6,206 bases of DNA from Deltaproteobacteria bacterium (GCA_019312985.1 JAFDCC010000292.1:1-6206), one strand, 5' to 3'; shown: positions 1 through 6,206, numbered from the stretch's first letter. A program made the numbers and translations. Notes: generated from the sequence alone by a model not told the origin.

Positions 1-612
1 ATACAGCAGGCGGTGCGGGTCGACCTGCGGGTCATCACCATGGATATTCCGAGCCAGGATGTCATCTCCCGCGACAATGTCACTGTCCGCGTCAATGCTG
101 TCCTCTATTTCAGGGTGGTTGACCCGGAAAAAGCCATTATTCAGGTGGAAAACTACCTGAATGCCACGAGCCAGCTGGCCCAGACGACCCTGCGCTCTGT
201 CCTGGGGCAGCACGAGCTTGACGAAATGCTGGCAGAACGGGAAAAGATGAATGCCGACCTGCAGGAAATCATTGACAAGCAGTCAGATGCCTGGGGCATA
301 AAGGTCACAAATGTTGAAATCAAGCACATCGACCTGAACGAGAACATGATCCGCGCCATTGCCAAACAGGCTGAGGCGGAACGTGAACGGCGGGCGAAGG
401 TCATCCATGCCGAAGGCGAACTGCAGGCCTCTGAAAAACTGCTGGCCGCAGCCGAAGTCATTTCGAAAAATCCGCAGGCGCTGCAGCTCCGCTACCTGCA
501 GACGTTAAACGACATCTCAAATGAAAATGCCACGACCCTGGTGTTTCCAATACCGATGAATCTGCTGAAGGCCTTCGGCATGCAAGCCGGTGAAAAGTCC
601 GATGCGGGTTAA
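1..612 (+). CDS. Slipin (stomatin-like SPFH/band 7 protein), 5' end missing
   Basis: The frame is open from base 1 and ends at TAA 610-612, giving 203 residues. A GTG at 13 is not the true start, because the domain already runs through the left edge. Slipins are about 250-260 residues, so roughly 50 N-terminal residues, including the membrane anchor, are missing. Visible parts (numbered from the edge) are the SPFH beta-rich core with the slipin pattern of [19 protein letters not shown] and '[12 protein letters not shown]' (11-45), the '[17 protein letters not shown]' segment (64-80), '[15 protein letters not shown]' (98-112), and a charged Ala/Glu/Arg-rich coiled-coil (about 115-150). A hydrophobic C-terminal stretch, '[15 protein letters not shown]' (178-192), follows. 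Known of the family: slipins oligomerise on membranes as scaffolds and are usually encoded beside an NfeD membrane protease. In Pyrococcus that protease cuts the slipin within the C-terminal hydrophobic stretch. An nfeD gene may lie upstream of this window, but that is inference. Confidence 0.92.
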   Translation: MQQAVRVDLRVITMDIPSQDVISRDNVTVRVNAVLYFRVVDPEKAIIQVENYLNATSQLAQTTLRSVLGQHELDEMLAEREKMNADLQEIIDKQSDAWGIKVTNVEIKHIDLNENMIRAIAKQAEAERERRAKVIHAEGELQASEKLLAAAEVISKNPQALQLRYLQTLNDISNENATTLVFPIPMNLLKAFGMQAGEKSDAG

Positions 613-643
613 GGAATAAAAACGTGGCCTGACCCCAATTTCC

Positions 644-680
644 TTTACCAGGGCAACAGGCTTTTGCCTGCATTGGTAAA
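644..680. terminator. Two-part stem-loop at the convergent gene boundary, possible bidirectional terminator
   Basis: TTTACCA (644-650) is a perfect inverted match to TGGTAAA (674-680). Inside it, CAGGC (657-661) pairs with GCCTG (666-670) around a TTTT loop. The two stems are separated by an uneven internal loop (6 and 3 bases). The structure begins 32 bases after the slipin stop and includes the reductase stop codon (645-647). There is no long T-run on either exit side, so it is not a classical intrinsic terminator. It may instead stop RNA decay or act with Rho. No better terminator is visible between the two converging genes. Confidence 0.35.
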
Positions 681-1586
681 TTCATTCCAGAATCGCTCCA
701 GCCGCTCCCTTTCGCCAAGGGTGAGGGTGCATCCCGCTGCTGCCAGGTTATCCAGCAGCTGGCCGCGGGTCCGCATGCCGGGGATCACGCAGCTCACCTC
801 CTGGTAGGAAAGCGGATAGGACAACGCTTTATGAGCCAGACTCGAACCGTCGGCGGTCAGCCAGTCAAGGGCGGCAACCAAACCGGCGCGCCGGCTTATC
901 TCCCCCATTGACCAGCGCTGCCGCACCCCGTCGAAAGAGCTTTCGGCATTGAACCTGCCGGTGAGCCAGCCGCTGTCAAGGGGCACCTTGACGATAACCC
1001 CTGTCTTTTTCCTGCGCACGAGGGGAAAAGCCCGCCTCGCATCCTGGTGCAAGATATTGAACAGTATTTCGACAACCGTGCTCCCGGTATTGTTGAGGCA
1101 CGCCTCTATTTCAGCAGCAAAATCGAGACTTGCACCGTAGAACCTGATCTTGCCCTGTTGCCGGGCCGCCTCCAGGGCATCCCAGACGGGGTTATCACCA
1201 TCATACATCCGTGCGGGCGGGTTATGCACCAGCAGCACATCCAGGTAATCCGTCTGGAGCCTGGCCAGGCTGCCTGCCAGGCTTTTCCGGAAAGCTTCAA
1301 CAGAATAATCCTGCGTCCCGTCTGGCTTATGCCCGAACTTGCTGACCAGAACAACCTGTTGCCGCCGCCCTTGCAATATTTTACCAAGGAGGGCCTCACT
1401 CCTCCCTCCGCCGTAATTAGGTGCGGTATCAAAGAGGTTCACCCCTCGGCCGATTGCCTCTTCGGCAAGGGCATAGGCGGTTTTATCGTCCATCGCCGCC
1501 CAGTCTTTTTTGTTCCCCGTCTGCCAGGCCCCGAAGGAAATTTCCGACACTTCGATACCGGTTGCTCCAAGCTTGCGCCTTTTCAT
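645..1586 (-). CDS. Aldo/keto reductase family oxidoreductase
   Basis: A complete 313-residue protein, the usual AKR length. It should fold as a TIM barrel and reduce aldehydes or ketones with NAD(P)H in the cytoplasm. The N-terminus 'KLGATGIEVSEISFGAW' (5-21) is the standard AKR opening. The catalytic tetrad is complete: Asp53 and Tyr58 in 'LFDTAPNYGGGRSE', Lys83 in 'LVSKFG', and His121 in 'LLVHNPP'. The late 'CVIPGMRTRGQLLDN' (266-280) matches the cofactor phosphate-binding loop. The ATG at 1586 is the only sensible start, because an in-frame TGA lies just upstream and the N-terminal motif begins at once. Its nearest Shine-Dalgarno is unusually far away. The gene points away from the transporter operon and converges on the slipin gene, so it is probably transcribed alone. 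The physiological substrate cannot be read from the sequence; relatives include the broad AKR groups around YajO/IolS-type enzymes. Confidence 0.93.
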   Translation of the reverse strand: MKRRKLGATGIEVSEISFGAWQTGNKKDWAAMDDKTAYALAEEAIGRGVNLFDTAPNYGGGRSEALLGKILQGRRQQVVLVSKFGHKPDGTQDYSVEAFRKSLAGSLARLQTDYLDVLLVHNPPARMYDGDNPVWDALEAARQQGKIRFYGASLDFAAEIEACLNNTGSTVVEILFNILHQDARRAFPLVRRKKTGVIVKVPLDSGWLTGRFNAESSFDGVRQRWSMGEISRRAGLVAALDWLTADGSSLAHKALSYPLSYQEVSCVIPGMRTRGQLLDNLAAAGCTLTLGERERLERFWNEFTNAGKSLLPW

Positions 1587-1602
1587 AGTATAGCGGCGTC
1601 AC

Positions 1603-1608
1603 CCTCCT
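1603..1608 (-). promoter_or_regulatory. Possible distant Shine-Dalgarno for the aldo/keto reductase
   Basis: Read on the minus strand this is a perfect AGGAGG, but 16 bases separate it from the ATG at 1586, about twice the usual spacing. The GTG nearer to it is in another frame, and the reductase frame has a TGA between the AGGAGG and the ATG, so it does not support a longer protein. Either translation starts inefficiently here or the site is coincidental. Confidence 0.4.
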
Positions 1609-1655
1609 GAAAGAAATATTGAAGGCATGTCACATCCCTGCCCGTTACAAACATT

Positions 1656-1684
1656 TTGACAGGCAAGACCTGCACTGCTAGATT
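1656..1684 (+). promoter_or_regulatory. Sigma-70-type promoter for the ABC transporter operon
   Basis: A perfect -35 hexamer TTGACA (1656-1661) is followed by an optimal 17-base spacer and TAGATT (1679-1684), which matches the TATAAT consensus at four of six positions. TG at 1676-1677, one base before the -10, gives an extended -10 element that would compensate for the imperfect hexamer. Transcription would begin near 1690-1692, giving a leader of roughly 47 bases before the ATG at 1738. Confidence 0.6.
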
Positions 1685-1737
1685 GAACTGCCACAGATGA
1701 GCTATTTGACCATACCCTTCCCCTGACAGCAAGGCTC

Positions 1738-3465
1738 ATGACCTCTTATTATAAATCAAAACATGACAGAAAAAAACTGCGCTCCCTTGCGGCAATTCTC
1801 CCATTCGTAATAGCAGTCCTCGCGATCACAGTTGTCTCCGGCTGCAGGAAAGAGCGGTCCCATGTCCGTCCCGGCGTGTTGACCGTTGCCCAGGAGCAGC
1901 AGAGTTCCTGGGTTCGAAATTTTCACCCCTTTCTGCCAATGGGTGTCGCCCGCTGGGGAACAAGCGCCGGAATCTACGAGCCCCTCATGATCTTCAACCG
2001 CATGGCCGGCGAATATGTCCCGTGGCTGGCAACCGCTTATGAATGGCAGGGCGGCGCTGAAGCACTGATTTTCACCATCCGCCAGGGTGTCCGCTGGTCG
2101 GACGGCACCCCCTTTTCCGCTTCCGACGTGGTCTACACCTTCAACCTGTTACATGAAAAACCGGCTCTCGACACCGGCGGCCTCTGGGATTACCTGGCGT
2201 CTGTCGAGCTCGACGAAGAGGACCGGGTAGTGCTCACGTTCAGCCGTCCATACAGCCCCGGGCTGATGTCGCTCGCCCAGCTGCCGATTGTTCCGGCGCA
2301 TATCTGGCGCAAGCTTGATGACCCGGTGACATTCACCAACCCGAACCCGGTCGCCACCGGGCCTTTTACCGAGGTTCTCTCCTTTGGGGGCCAGGTTTAT
2401 GAACTGGGCCGGAACCCCTATTACTGGAAGGACGGCTACCCCAAGATCGAAGCCCTGCGTTTCCCGGCATTTCCAACCAATGAGCAGGTGACACTGGCGC
2501 TGATCAATGGCGAACTCGACTGGGCCGGGAGCTTTGTCCCGGCGATCGACCGCATTTTTGTTGCCAGGGACCCCGAACACCATGGCTACTGGTTTCCCGC
2601 GGTGGCGGGAAGCGTGTATCTGTATCCCAGCCAGTGGGTGGAGGAGTTTCGTGACGTCCGGGTGCGCAAGGCGTTGAGCCTGGCGCTTGACCGCGCGATG
2701 ATCAACCGGATAGCGATGTACAACTACACCCTGCTGCCGGAACCCACCGGCCTTTCCGAGGGCTACGCCAAGTGGCGCCACCCCGGCATAAAACCGGGAG
2801 ACGGCTGGGTCCACCATGATGTTGCGGCAGCGGAAAAACTGCTTGACGAAGCCGGATACCGGCGGAGCGGCAAAAGCGGCATGCGGACCGGCCGCAACGG
2901 CAAACCCCTGGCATTTGAGATTTCAGTTATTGCCGGCTGGTCGGACTGGGTACGGGCCTGCCAGGTGATAGCGCGCAATCTGCGTGAAATCGGCATTGAC
3001 GCCAGGGTCAAGGCCTACGACTTTACCGGCTGGTTTGAAAAGGTGCAGCGCGGCGAATTCGAACTTTCCATCGGCTGGGCCGACGACGGCCCGACACCCT
3101 ACAGGGTTTTCCGGGGCATAATGGCAACAGAAACGGTAAAGCCTTTTGGCGACACCTCCTATGTCAACTGGCAACGTTTTGGCAATAAAGAGGCCGACGA
3201 ACTGCTTGCCCGTTTCGAGGGCACAGTTGACTTCCAGAAACAGCGTGAAATTGCCTTGCGCCTGCAGGAGATCTTCGTTGAAGAGGCACCGGCGATCCCG
3301 ATTTTCCTGAACCCCTCCTGGGGGCAGTATAATACCAGGCGTTTCGTCGGCTGGCCCAACGCCGCCAACCCCTATGTCAGATTATCGCCCAATCATCCCC
3401 CGGAACCGCTGATGATCATGACCAGGCTGGAACCGGCGCCGGGCCGGGAGGGGGAAACAAAATGA
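1738..3465 (+). CDS. ABC transporter substrate-binding lipoprotein, SBP family 5 (peptide/oligosaccharide type)
   Basis: The 575-residue extracytoplasmic receptor of the importer. It has a lipoprotein signal: basic n-region (KSKHDRKK, 6-13), hydrophobic core (about 17-33) and lipobox VSGC with Cys36, the expected lipidation site. Family signatures follow: 'IRQGVRWSDGTPFSASDVVY' (114-133), 'NPVATGPF' (203-210), 'RNPYYWKDGYPKIEAL' (225-240), 'INGELDWAG' (256-264), 'VRVRKALSLALDRAMI' (307-322), and a C-terminal lobe to about 560. It is slightly longer than E. coli DppA/OppA. Several blocks resemble the oligosaccharide-binding branch of the family: 'PTGLSEGYAKW' (336-346), 'AGWSDWVRACQVIARNLREI' (399-418) and 'VGWPNAANPY' (537-546). 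Peptide specificity should therefore not be assumed. The ATG at 1738 is the first usable start after an in-frame TGA at 1684-1686. Its Shine-Dalgarno (AAGG, 1731-1734, three bases away) is weak. The last codons overlap the next gene by four bases. Confidence 0.94.
   Translation: MTSYYKSKHDRKKLRSLAAILPFVIAVLAITVVSGCRKERSHVRPGVLTVAQEQQSSWVRNFHPFLPMGVARWGTSAGIYEPLMIFNRMAGEYVPWLATAYEWQGGAEALIFTIRQGVRWSDGTPFSASDVVYTFNLLHEKPALDTGGLWDYLASVELDEEDRVVLTFSRPYSPGLMSLAQLPIVPAHIWRKLDDPVTFTNPNPVATGPFTEVLSFGGQVYELGRNPYYWKDGYPKIEALRFPAFPTNEQVTLALINGELDWAGSFVPAIDRIFVARDPEHHGYWFPAVAGSVYLYPSQWVEEFRDVRVRKALSLALDRAMINRIAMYNYTLLPEPTGLSEGYAKWRHPGIKPGDGWVHHDVAAAEKLLDEAGYRRSGKSGMRTGRNGKPLAFEISVIAGWSDWVRACQVIARNLREIGIDARVKAYDFTGWFEKVQRGEFELSIGWADDGPTPYRVFRGIMATETVKPFGDTSYVNWQRFGNKEADELLARFEGTVDFQKQREIALRLQEIFVEEAPAIPIFLNPSWGQYNTRRFVGWPNAANPYVRLSPNHPPEPLMIMTRLEPAPGREGETK
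3433..3455 (+). promoter_or_regulatory. GC stem-loop running into the first permease Shine-Dalgarno
   Basis: CCGGC (3433-3437) can pair with GCCGG (3443-3447) around a five-base loop. Alternatively the 10-base CCGGCGCCGG (3433-3442) is itself a perfect palindrome. The stem ends inside the purine-rich ribosome-binding site (3446-3455), which lies six bases before the permease ATG at 3462. The strong binding site is clear. A role for the stem in lowering permease output or protecting the upstream binding-protein mRNA is inference. Confidence 0.4.
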
Positions 3466-4448
3466 ACCGCTCCATCGAATACCTGCTCCGTCGCCTCGGC
3501 TTCTATACCCTCGCCGCCTGGATTGCAGTTACCCTCAATTTCCTCATCCCGCGCCTGATGCCCGGCGACCCGGCCCAGATCATGTTTGCCCGTTTCAAGG
3601 GCGAGATGTCGCCGGAGTCCATTGGCGCCTTGCGCGAAACCTTCGGTATCAGCGATGCACCGCTCTGGGGCCAGTATTTTACCTACCTGAAACACCTGCT
3701 TCGCGGCGACATGGGAATTTCCGTCTCAAACTTTCCAGAACCGGTGATCAATGTCATCGCCAGCGGTCTTTTGTGGTCAATCTTTCTGGCGGGTTCGGCC
3801 CTGGTAATCTCCTTTTTCATCGGCACTTCCCTTGGTGCCCTTGCCGCCTGGCGGCGCGGCGGTTTCCTTGACTCTGTCACGCCGCCGCTCCTTGCCCTGC
3901 TCGGTGCTTTTCCCTATTTCTGGATGGCAATGCTGACACTTTTTGTTTTCGGCTTCGGCCTTGGATGGTTCCCGCTCTGGCATGCTTACCCGGAAGGCAC
4001 CTCGCCGGGTTTCAACCTCCCTTTTCTTTTTGGCGCGCTCTACCATGCGACCCTGCCGGCGGCAACCATGGTGATCGCCTCCCTGGGCGGCTGGATGCTT
4101 GCGATGCGCAATACCATGGTCGGCATCCTGGGGAGCGATTACATAACCTACGCCCGGGCCCGCGGCCTGCCGCCGCGGCAGGTCCTGATCCGCTACGCGG
4201 CCCGCAATGCACTCCTGCCCAACATCACCGGCTTTGGCATGGCGCTTGGTTTTGTTCTCGGCGGTGCCCTTCTCACCGAAATCATCTTTTCCTATCCCGG
4301 CCAGGGCTACCTGCTGCTGCAGGCGGTGCGGGCGCAGGATTACCCCCTGATGCAGGGCCTTTTCCTGACCATCACCCTGGCAGTGCTCGGGGCAAACTGG
4401 CTCGTCGACATTGCGACCCTCATCCTTGATCCGAGGACCCGCCGATGA
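3462..4448 (+). CDS. ABC transporter inner-membrane permease, DppB/OppB type
   Basis: A 328-residue polytopic protein, normal length for this family, forming half of the translocation channel in the cytoplasmic membrane. It opens with a short basic segment and the first membrane helix (about 12-30), followed by the family motif 'LMPGDPA' (32-38). Further helices lie at about 102-128, 138-168, 185-207, 255-278 and 298-322. The EAA loop that contacts the ATPase is clear: 'DYITYARARGLPPRQ' (226-240) leading to 'ARNALLP' (247-253), with the conserved Gly235 and Leu-Pro at 252-253. The C-terminal 'YPLMQG' (294-299) and 'LDPRTRR' (322-328) are also typical. The start ATG overlaps the binding-protein stop (ATGA, 3462-3465) behind a strong GGGAGGGGGA site. 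The stop overlaps the next start in the same way, so translation is probably coupled. Family assignment is firm; the transported substrate cannot be read from this protein. Confidence 0.95.
   Translation: MNRSIEYLLRRLGFYTLAAWIAVTLNFLIPRLMPGDPAQIMFARFKGEMSPESIGALRETFGISDAPLWGQYFTYLKHLLRGDMGISVSNFPEPVINVIASGLLWSIFLAGSALVISFFIGTSLGALAAWRRGGFLDSVTPPLLALLGAFPYFWMAMLTLFVFGFGLGWFPLWHAYPEGTSPGFNLPFLFGALYHATLPAATMVIASLGGWMLAMRNTMVGILGSDYITYARARGLPPRQVLIRYAARNALLPNITGFGMALGFVLGGALLTEIIFSYPGQGYLLLQAVRAQDYPLMQGLFLTITLAVLGANWLVDIATLILDPRTRR
4433..4437 (+). promoter_or_regulatory. Ribosome-binding site of the second permease
   Basis: GAGGA lies inside the last codons of the upstream permease, seven bases before the ATG at 4445. 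It supports the start that produces the four-base ATGA overlap (4445-4448). Confidence 0.7.
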
Positions 4449-5359
4449 ACATCCGCCAGCTCTTTTCCCATCTTCTCGTCAACCGCAAGGCAAGGCTCGG
4501 GCTCTGCATCGTCGGATTCTTCGTGCTAGTTTCCCTGGCGGGCCAATGGTTTGTGCCGGATCCGACGGACTTTGTTGCGATGCCCCACCAACCGCCATCC
4601 GCCGAACACTGGCTTGGTACCACGGGGCAGGGCCAGGATGTACTGGCCCAGACAGTTGCCGGCACCCGGACAACCTTGATGGTTGGTTTTGCAGCCGGGT
4701 TCCTGGTTGTTCTAATCGGGGCCGTCATCGGCGGCGTTGCCGGCTATCTCGGCGGCCGCACCGATGACCTGCTTTCCCTCCTGATCAATGTTTTCATGAT
4801 CATGCCCGGCCTGCCGCTGATGGTGGTCCTTGCAGCATGGCTGCCGCCCGGACCCCTGACCATTCTGGCGGTGCTGGTATTGACGGGCTGGGCCTGGAAT
4901 GCCAGGGTGCTGCGGGCCCAGACCCTGTCCCTGTCCCAACGCGATTTTGTCCTTGCAGCCAAGGTTTCAGGTGAATCCCCGCTGCGCATTGTTTCTGCCG
5001 AAATCCTCCCCAACATGCTTTCGCTGATGACCTCCTCATTCATCGGGGCAACCATATATGCCATCGGGGCCCAGGTTGGCCTGGAATTCCTTGGCCTCGG
5101 CGACATCAGTAAGGTGACCTGGGGAACCAACCTTTACTGGGCCTCTAACGATTCCGCCCTGCTGCTCGGCTCCTGGTGGACCTTTGTGCCGACCGGCTTC
5201 TGTATTGCCCTGCTCGGCTTCGGGCTGACGCTCGTTAACTTCGGTGTCGATGAAATTGCCAACCCGCGGCTGGCTACCGAGTCGCTCTGGGTGCGCAAAC
5301 TCAAAAAGCATGCAACCGTTGACGGTTCGACCCCGGTCGTCAAGGGAGGAGTGGCATGA
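4445..5359 (+). CDS. ABC transporter inner-membrane permease, DppC/OppC type
   Basis: The 304-residue partner of the preceding permease. The cytoplasmic N-terminus 'LLVNRKARLGL' (10-20) leads into helix 1 (about 17-37). A periplasmic segment then carries the DppC hallmark 'HWLGTTGQGQDVLAQTVAGT' (55-74), where most relatives have HPLGTDxxGRDVLSR. Other helices lie at about 78-103, 109-133, 136-153, 193-216 and 246-268. The EAA loop is 'DFVLAAKVSGESPLRIV' (167-183) and 'EILPN' (186-190), with Gly176 conserved. 'GLEFLGLGDISKVTWGTNL' (212-230) matches the family's SFLGLG...WG motif, and 'NPRL' (273-276) stands in for the usual DPRL. After that comes a charged, probably cytoplasmic tail of about 28 residues. 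It must pair with the upstream permease to form the channel. Start and stop both lie in ATGA overlaps with neighbours. Confidence 0.95.
   Translation: MNIRQLFSHLLVNRKARLGLCIVGFFVLVSLAGQWFVPDPTDFVAMPHQPPSAEHWLGTTGQGQDVLAQTVAGTRTTLMVGFAAGFLVVLIGAVIGGVAGYLGGRTDDLLSLLINVFMIMPGLPLMVVLAAWLPPGPLTILAVLVLTGWAWNARVLRAQTLSLSQRDFVLAAKVSGESPLRIVSAEILPNMLSLMTSSFIGATIYAIGAQVGLEFLGLGDISKVTWGTNLYWASNDSALLLGSWWTFVPTGFCIALLGFGLTLVNFGVDEIANPRLATESLWVRKLKKHATVDGSTPVVKGGVA
5344..5351 (+). promoter_or_regulatory. Ribosome-binding site of the ATPase gene
   Basis: GGGAGGAG ends four bases before the ATG at 5356. It is close to a perfect Shine-Dalgarno and fixes the ATPase start, giving the third ATGA overlap (5356-5359). 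Confidence 0.75.
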
Positions 5360-6206
5360 GCCTGTTACGGGTCGACGGCCTGAAAGTTGACTATCTCACG
5401 CCGGAGGGACCGCTGCGGGCGGTTGATGATATCAGCTTTGAACTGCAGCGCGATGAAATCCTGGGTTTTGTCGGCGAATCAGGGTGTGGCAAGAGCACCG
5501 CCGCCATGGCCGCCATGCGAATCCTCGGGCCACCGGCCCTGATTTCCGGCGGCCAGGTTCTTTTCGAGGACCGGGACGTCTTACGGATGCAAAGTGAAGA
5601 GTTGCGGCAGTGGCACTGGGAGAAGATTGCCATCGTCATGCAGAGCGCCCTCAATGCCCTTAACCCGGTTTTGACGATGAAGGAGCATTTTCTCGATACC
5701 ATCGCCTCCCATCGTCACGAAATGAAATGGGGCGATATGATCGCCCGAGCCGAGAAGCTCCTGAAGATGGTCGACATTGACCCGCGGCACCTCAACAGTT
5801 ATCCCCATGAGCTTTCCGGCGGCATGCGCCAGCGGGTGGTAATTGCCCTTGCCCTGACGCTGGAGCCGCCCCTGCTGGTCATGGACGAGCCGACCACCGC
5901 CCTCGACGTGGTAGTGGAACGTGAAATTCTCAAGCGGGTCCTCCAGCTGCAACAGGAGATGGGTTTTGCCATCCTGTTCATCACCCACGACCTGTCGCTT
6001 CTGCTTGAACTGGCCACCAGGCTTGGAGTCCTCTACGCCGGCCGGCTGGTGGAGCTTGGCCCGGTGGAGATCTTCCGCCGGGGGGGCACACACCCCTATA
6101 CCGAGGGGCTGCTGGAGGCGGTGCCGCAGCTCCATGGAGGGCGTGCTGCATTCAAGTCGATCCCGGGCAGCCCGCCGAGCCTGAGGAACCCGCCGGCCGG
6201 CTGCCG
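5356..6206 (+). CDS. ABC transporter ATP-binding protein, DppD/OppD type, 3' end missing
   Basis: An open frame from the ATG at 5356 to the window edge gives 283 residues of a protein usually about 320-340 long. This cytoplasmic ATPase drives the importer through the permeases' EAA loops. All nucleotide-site motifs are intact: Walker A 'GESGCGKST' (40-48, Lys46), Q-loop Gln96 in 'IVMQSALNALNP', signature 'LSGGMRQR' (153-160), Walker B 'LLVMDEP' (173-179) with catalytic Glu178, D-loop 'TALD' (181-184) and switch His211 in 'ITHD'. The C-terminal oligopeptide-type extension begins with 'HPYTEGLLEAVPQ' (246-258) and 'IPGSPPSLRNPPAGC' (269-283). Cys283 is the first residue of the cysteine cluster that, in characterised Dpp/Opp ATPases, binds an iron-sulfur cluster; the remaining cysteines would lie past the edge. 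It overlaps the preceding permease by four bases. A paired DppF/OppF-type ATPase probably follows, but this is not seen. Confidence 0.95.
   Translation, partial: MSLLRVDGLKVDYLTPEGPLRAVDDISFELQRDEILGFVGESGCGKSTAAMAAMRILGPPALISGGQVLFEDRDVLRMQSEELRQWHWEKIAIVMQSALNALNPVLTMKEHFLDTIASHRHEMKWGDMIARAEKLLKMVDIDPRHLNSYPHELSGGMRQRVVIALALTLEPPLLVMDEPTTALDVVVEREILKRVLQLQQEMGFAILFITHDLSLLLELATRLGVLYAGRLVELGPVEIFRRGGTHPYTEGLLEAVPQLHGGRAAFKSIPGSPPSLRNPPAGC

Larger units (their letters stand above)
1587..1737. promoter_or_regulatory. Divergent intergenic region between reductase and transporter operon
   Basis: This 151-base region separates the two divergently read genes and has no coding frame of its own. 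It holds a good rightward promoter (1656-1684) and the reductase's upstream AGGAGG. A short inverted repeat, CAGG (1660-1663) and CCTG (1669-1672), sits in the rightward promoter spacer and could be a weak operator half-site pair, though four-base arms are easily chance. I found no leftward promoter with both hexamers and acceptable spacing. No riboswitch-like fold or regulator gene is evident. Confidence 0.6.

Noticed and set aside
13..15. GTG as the slipin start
   Set aside because: The frame is open to the left edge and the SPFH core is already in progress. A start here would remove the membrane anchor.
1587..1592. TATACT just before the reductase ATG (minus strand), resembling a -10 box
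   Set aside because: Transcription would begin inside the coding region, and no -35 hexamer lies 16-18 bases upstream.
1047..1610. 187-codon open frame on the plus strand
   Set aside because: It is antisense to the reductase, which has a full catalytic tetrad. The product shows no recognisable domain and no good ribosome-binding site.
1706..1711. A second TTGACC, possible -35 for the transporter operon
   Set aside because: No -10-like hexamer follows at 16-18 bases; that position falls next to the start codon.
2149..2817. 222-codon open frame on the minus strand
   Set aside because: It is antisense to the middle of the binding-protein gene, where family motifs are continuous in the plus frame.
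3965..4429. 154-codon plus-strand frame inside the first permease
   Set aside because: It overlaps the permease EAA loop in another frame and has a Pro/Ala/His-rich composition with no domain.
5581..6135. 184-codon open frame on the minus strand
   Set aside because: It lies wholly antisense to the ATPase, whose Walker B and signature motifs occupy the same bases. Its His/Gln-rich composition is typical of a shadow frame in GC-rich coding DNA.

Overview
This window is an ordinary chromosomal stretch of a fairly GC-rich bacterium, most likely Gram-negative. The substrate-binding protein has a lipoprotein signal, the genes are densely packed, and the ribosome-binding sites are purine-rich AGGAG types. 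The overall flavour (slipin, aldo/keto reductase, SBP family 5 transporter) would suit a Desulfobacterota/deltaproteobacterial-type genome. That placement is an impression from the proteins and has low confidence, since no marker gene is present.

Layout. (1) 1-612, plus strand: the 3' end of a slipin, a stomatin/SPFH-family membrane scaffold protein whose N-terminus lies off the left edge. (2) 645-1586, minus strand: a complete NADPH-type aldo/keto reductase, convergent with the slipin across only 32 bp. A two-part stem-loop at 644-680 covers the reductase stop codon. (3) 1587-1737: a divergent intergenic region with a good sigma-70-like promoter facing right. (4) 1738 to the right edge, plus strand: a four-gene ABC importer operon of the peptide/oligosaccharide/nickel (Dpp/Opp) type. 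Its order is lipoprotein substrate-binding protein, inner-membrane permease B, inner-membrane permease C, ATPase D. The ATPase gene runs off the right edge just as its C-terminal cysteine motif begins. A second ATPase (DppF/OppF type) would be expected next but is not visible.

How the genes work together. The binding protein should capture solute outside the cytoplasmic membrane and hand it to the two-permease channel, and the ATPase powers uptake. All three junctions inside the operon are exact 4-base ATGA stop/start overlaps, which predicts tightly coupled translation. The transporter would be labelled 'dipeptide/oligopeptide' by default. However, several stretches of the binding protein look more like the SBP family 5 branch that binds oligosaccharides in Thermotoga and related bacteria, so the substrate should be treated as open.

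I found no mobile element, RNA gene, CRISPR array or convincing novel system. The points worth a second look are the transporter's substrate class, the regulatory sequences around it, and the structured convergent boundary at 644-680.
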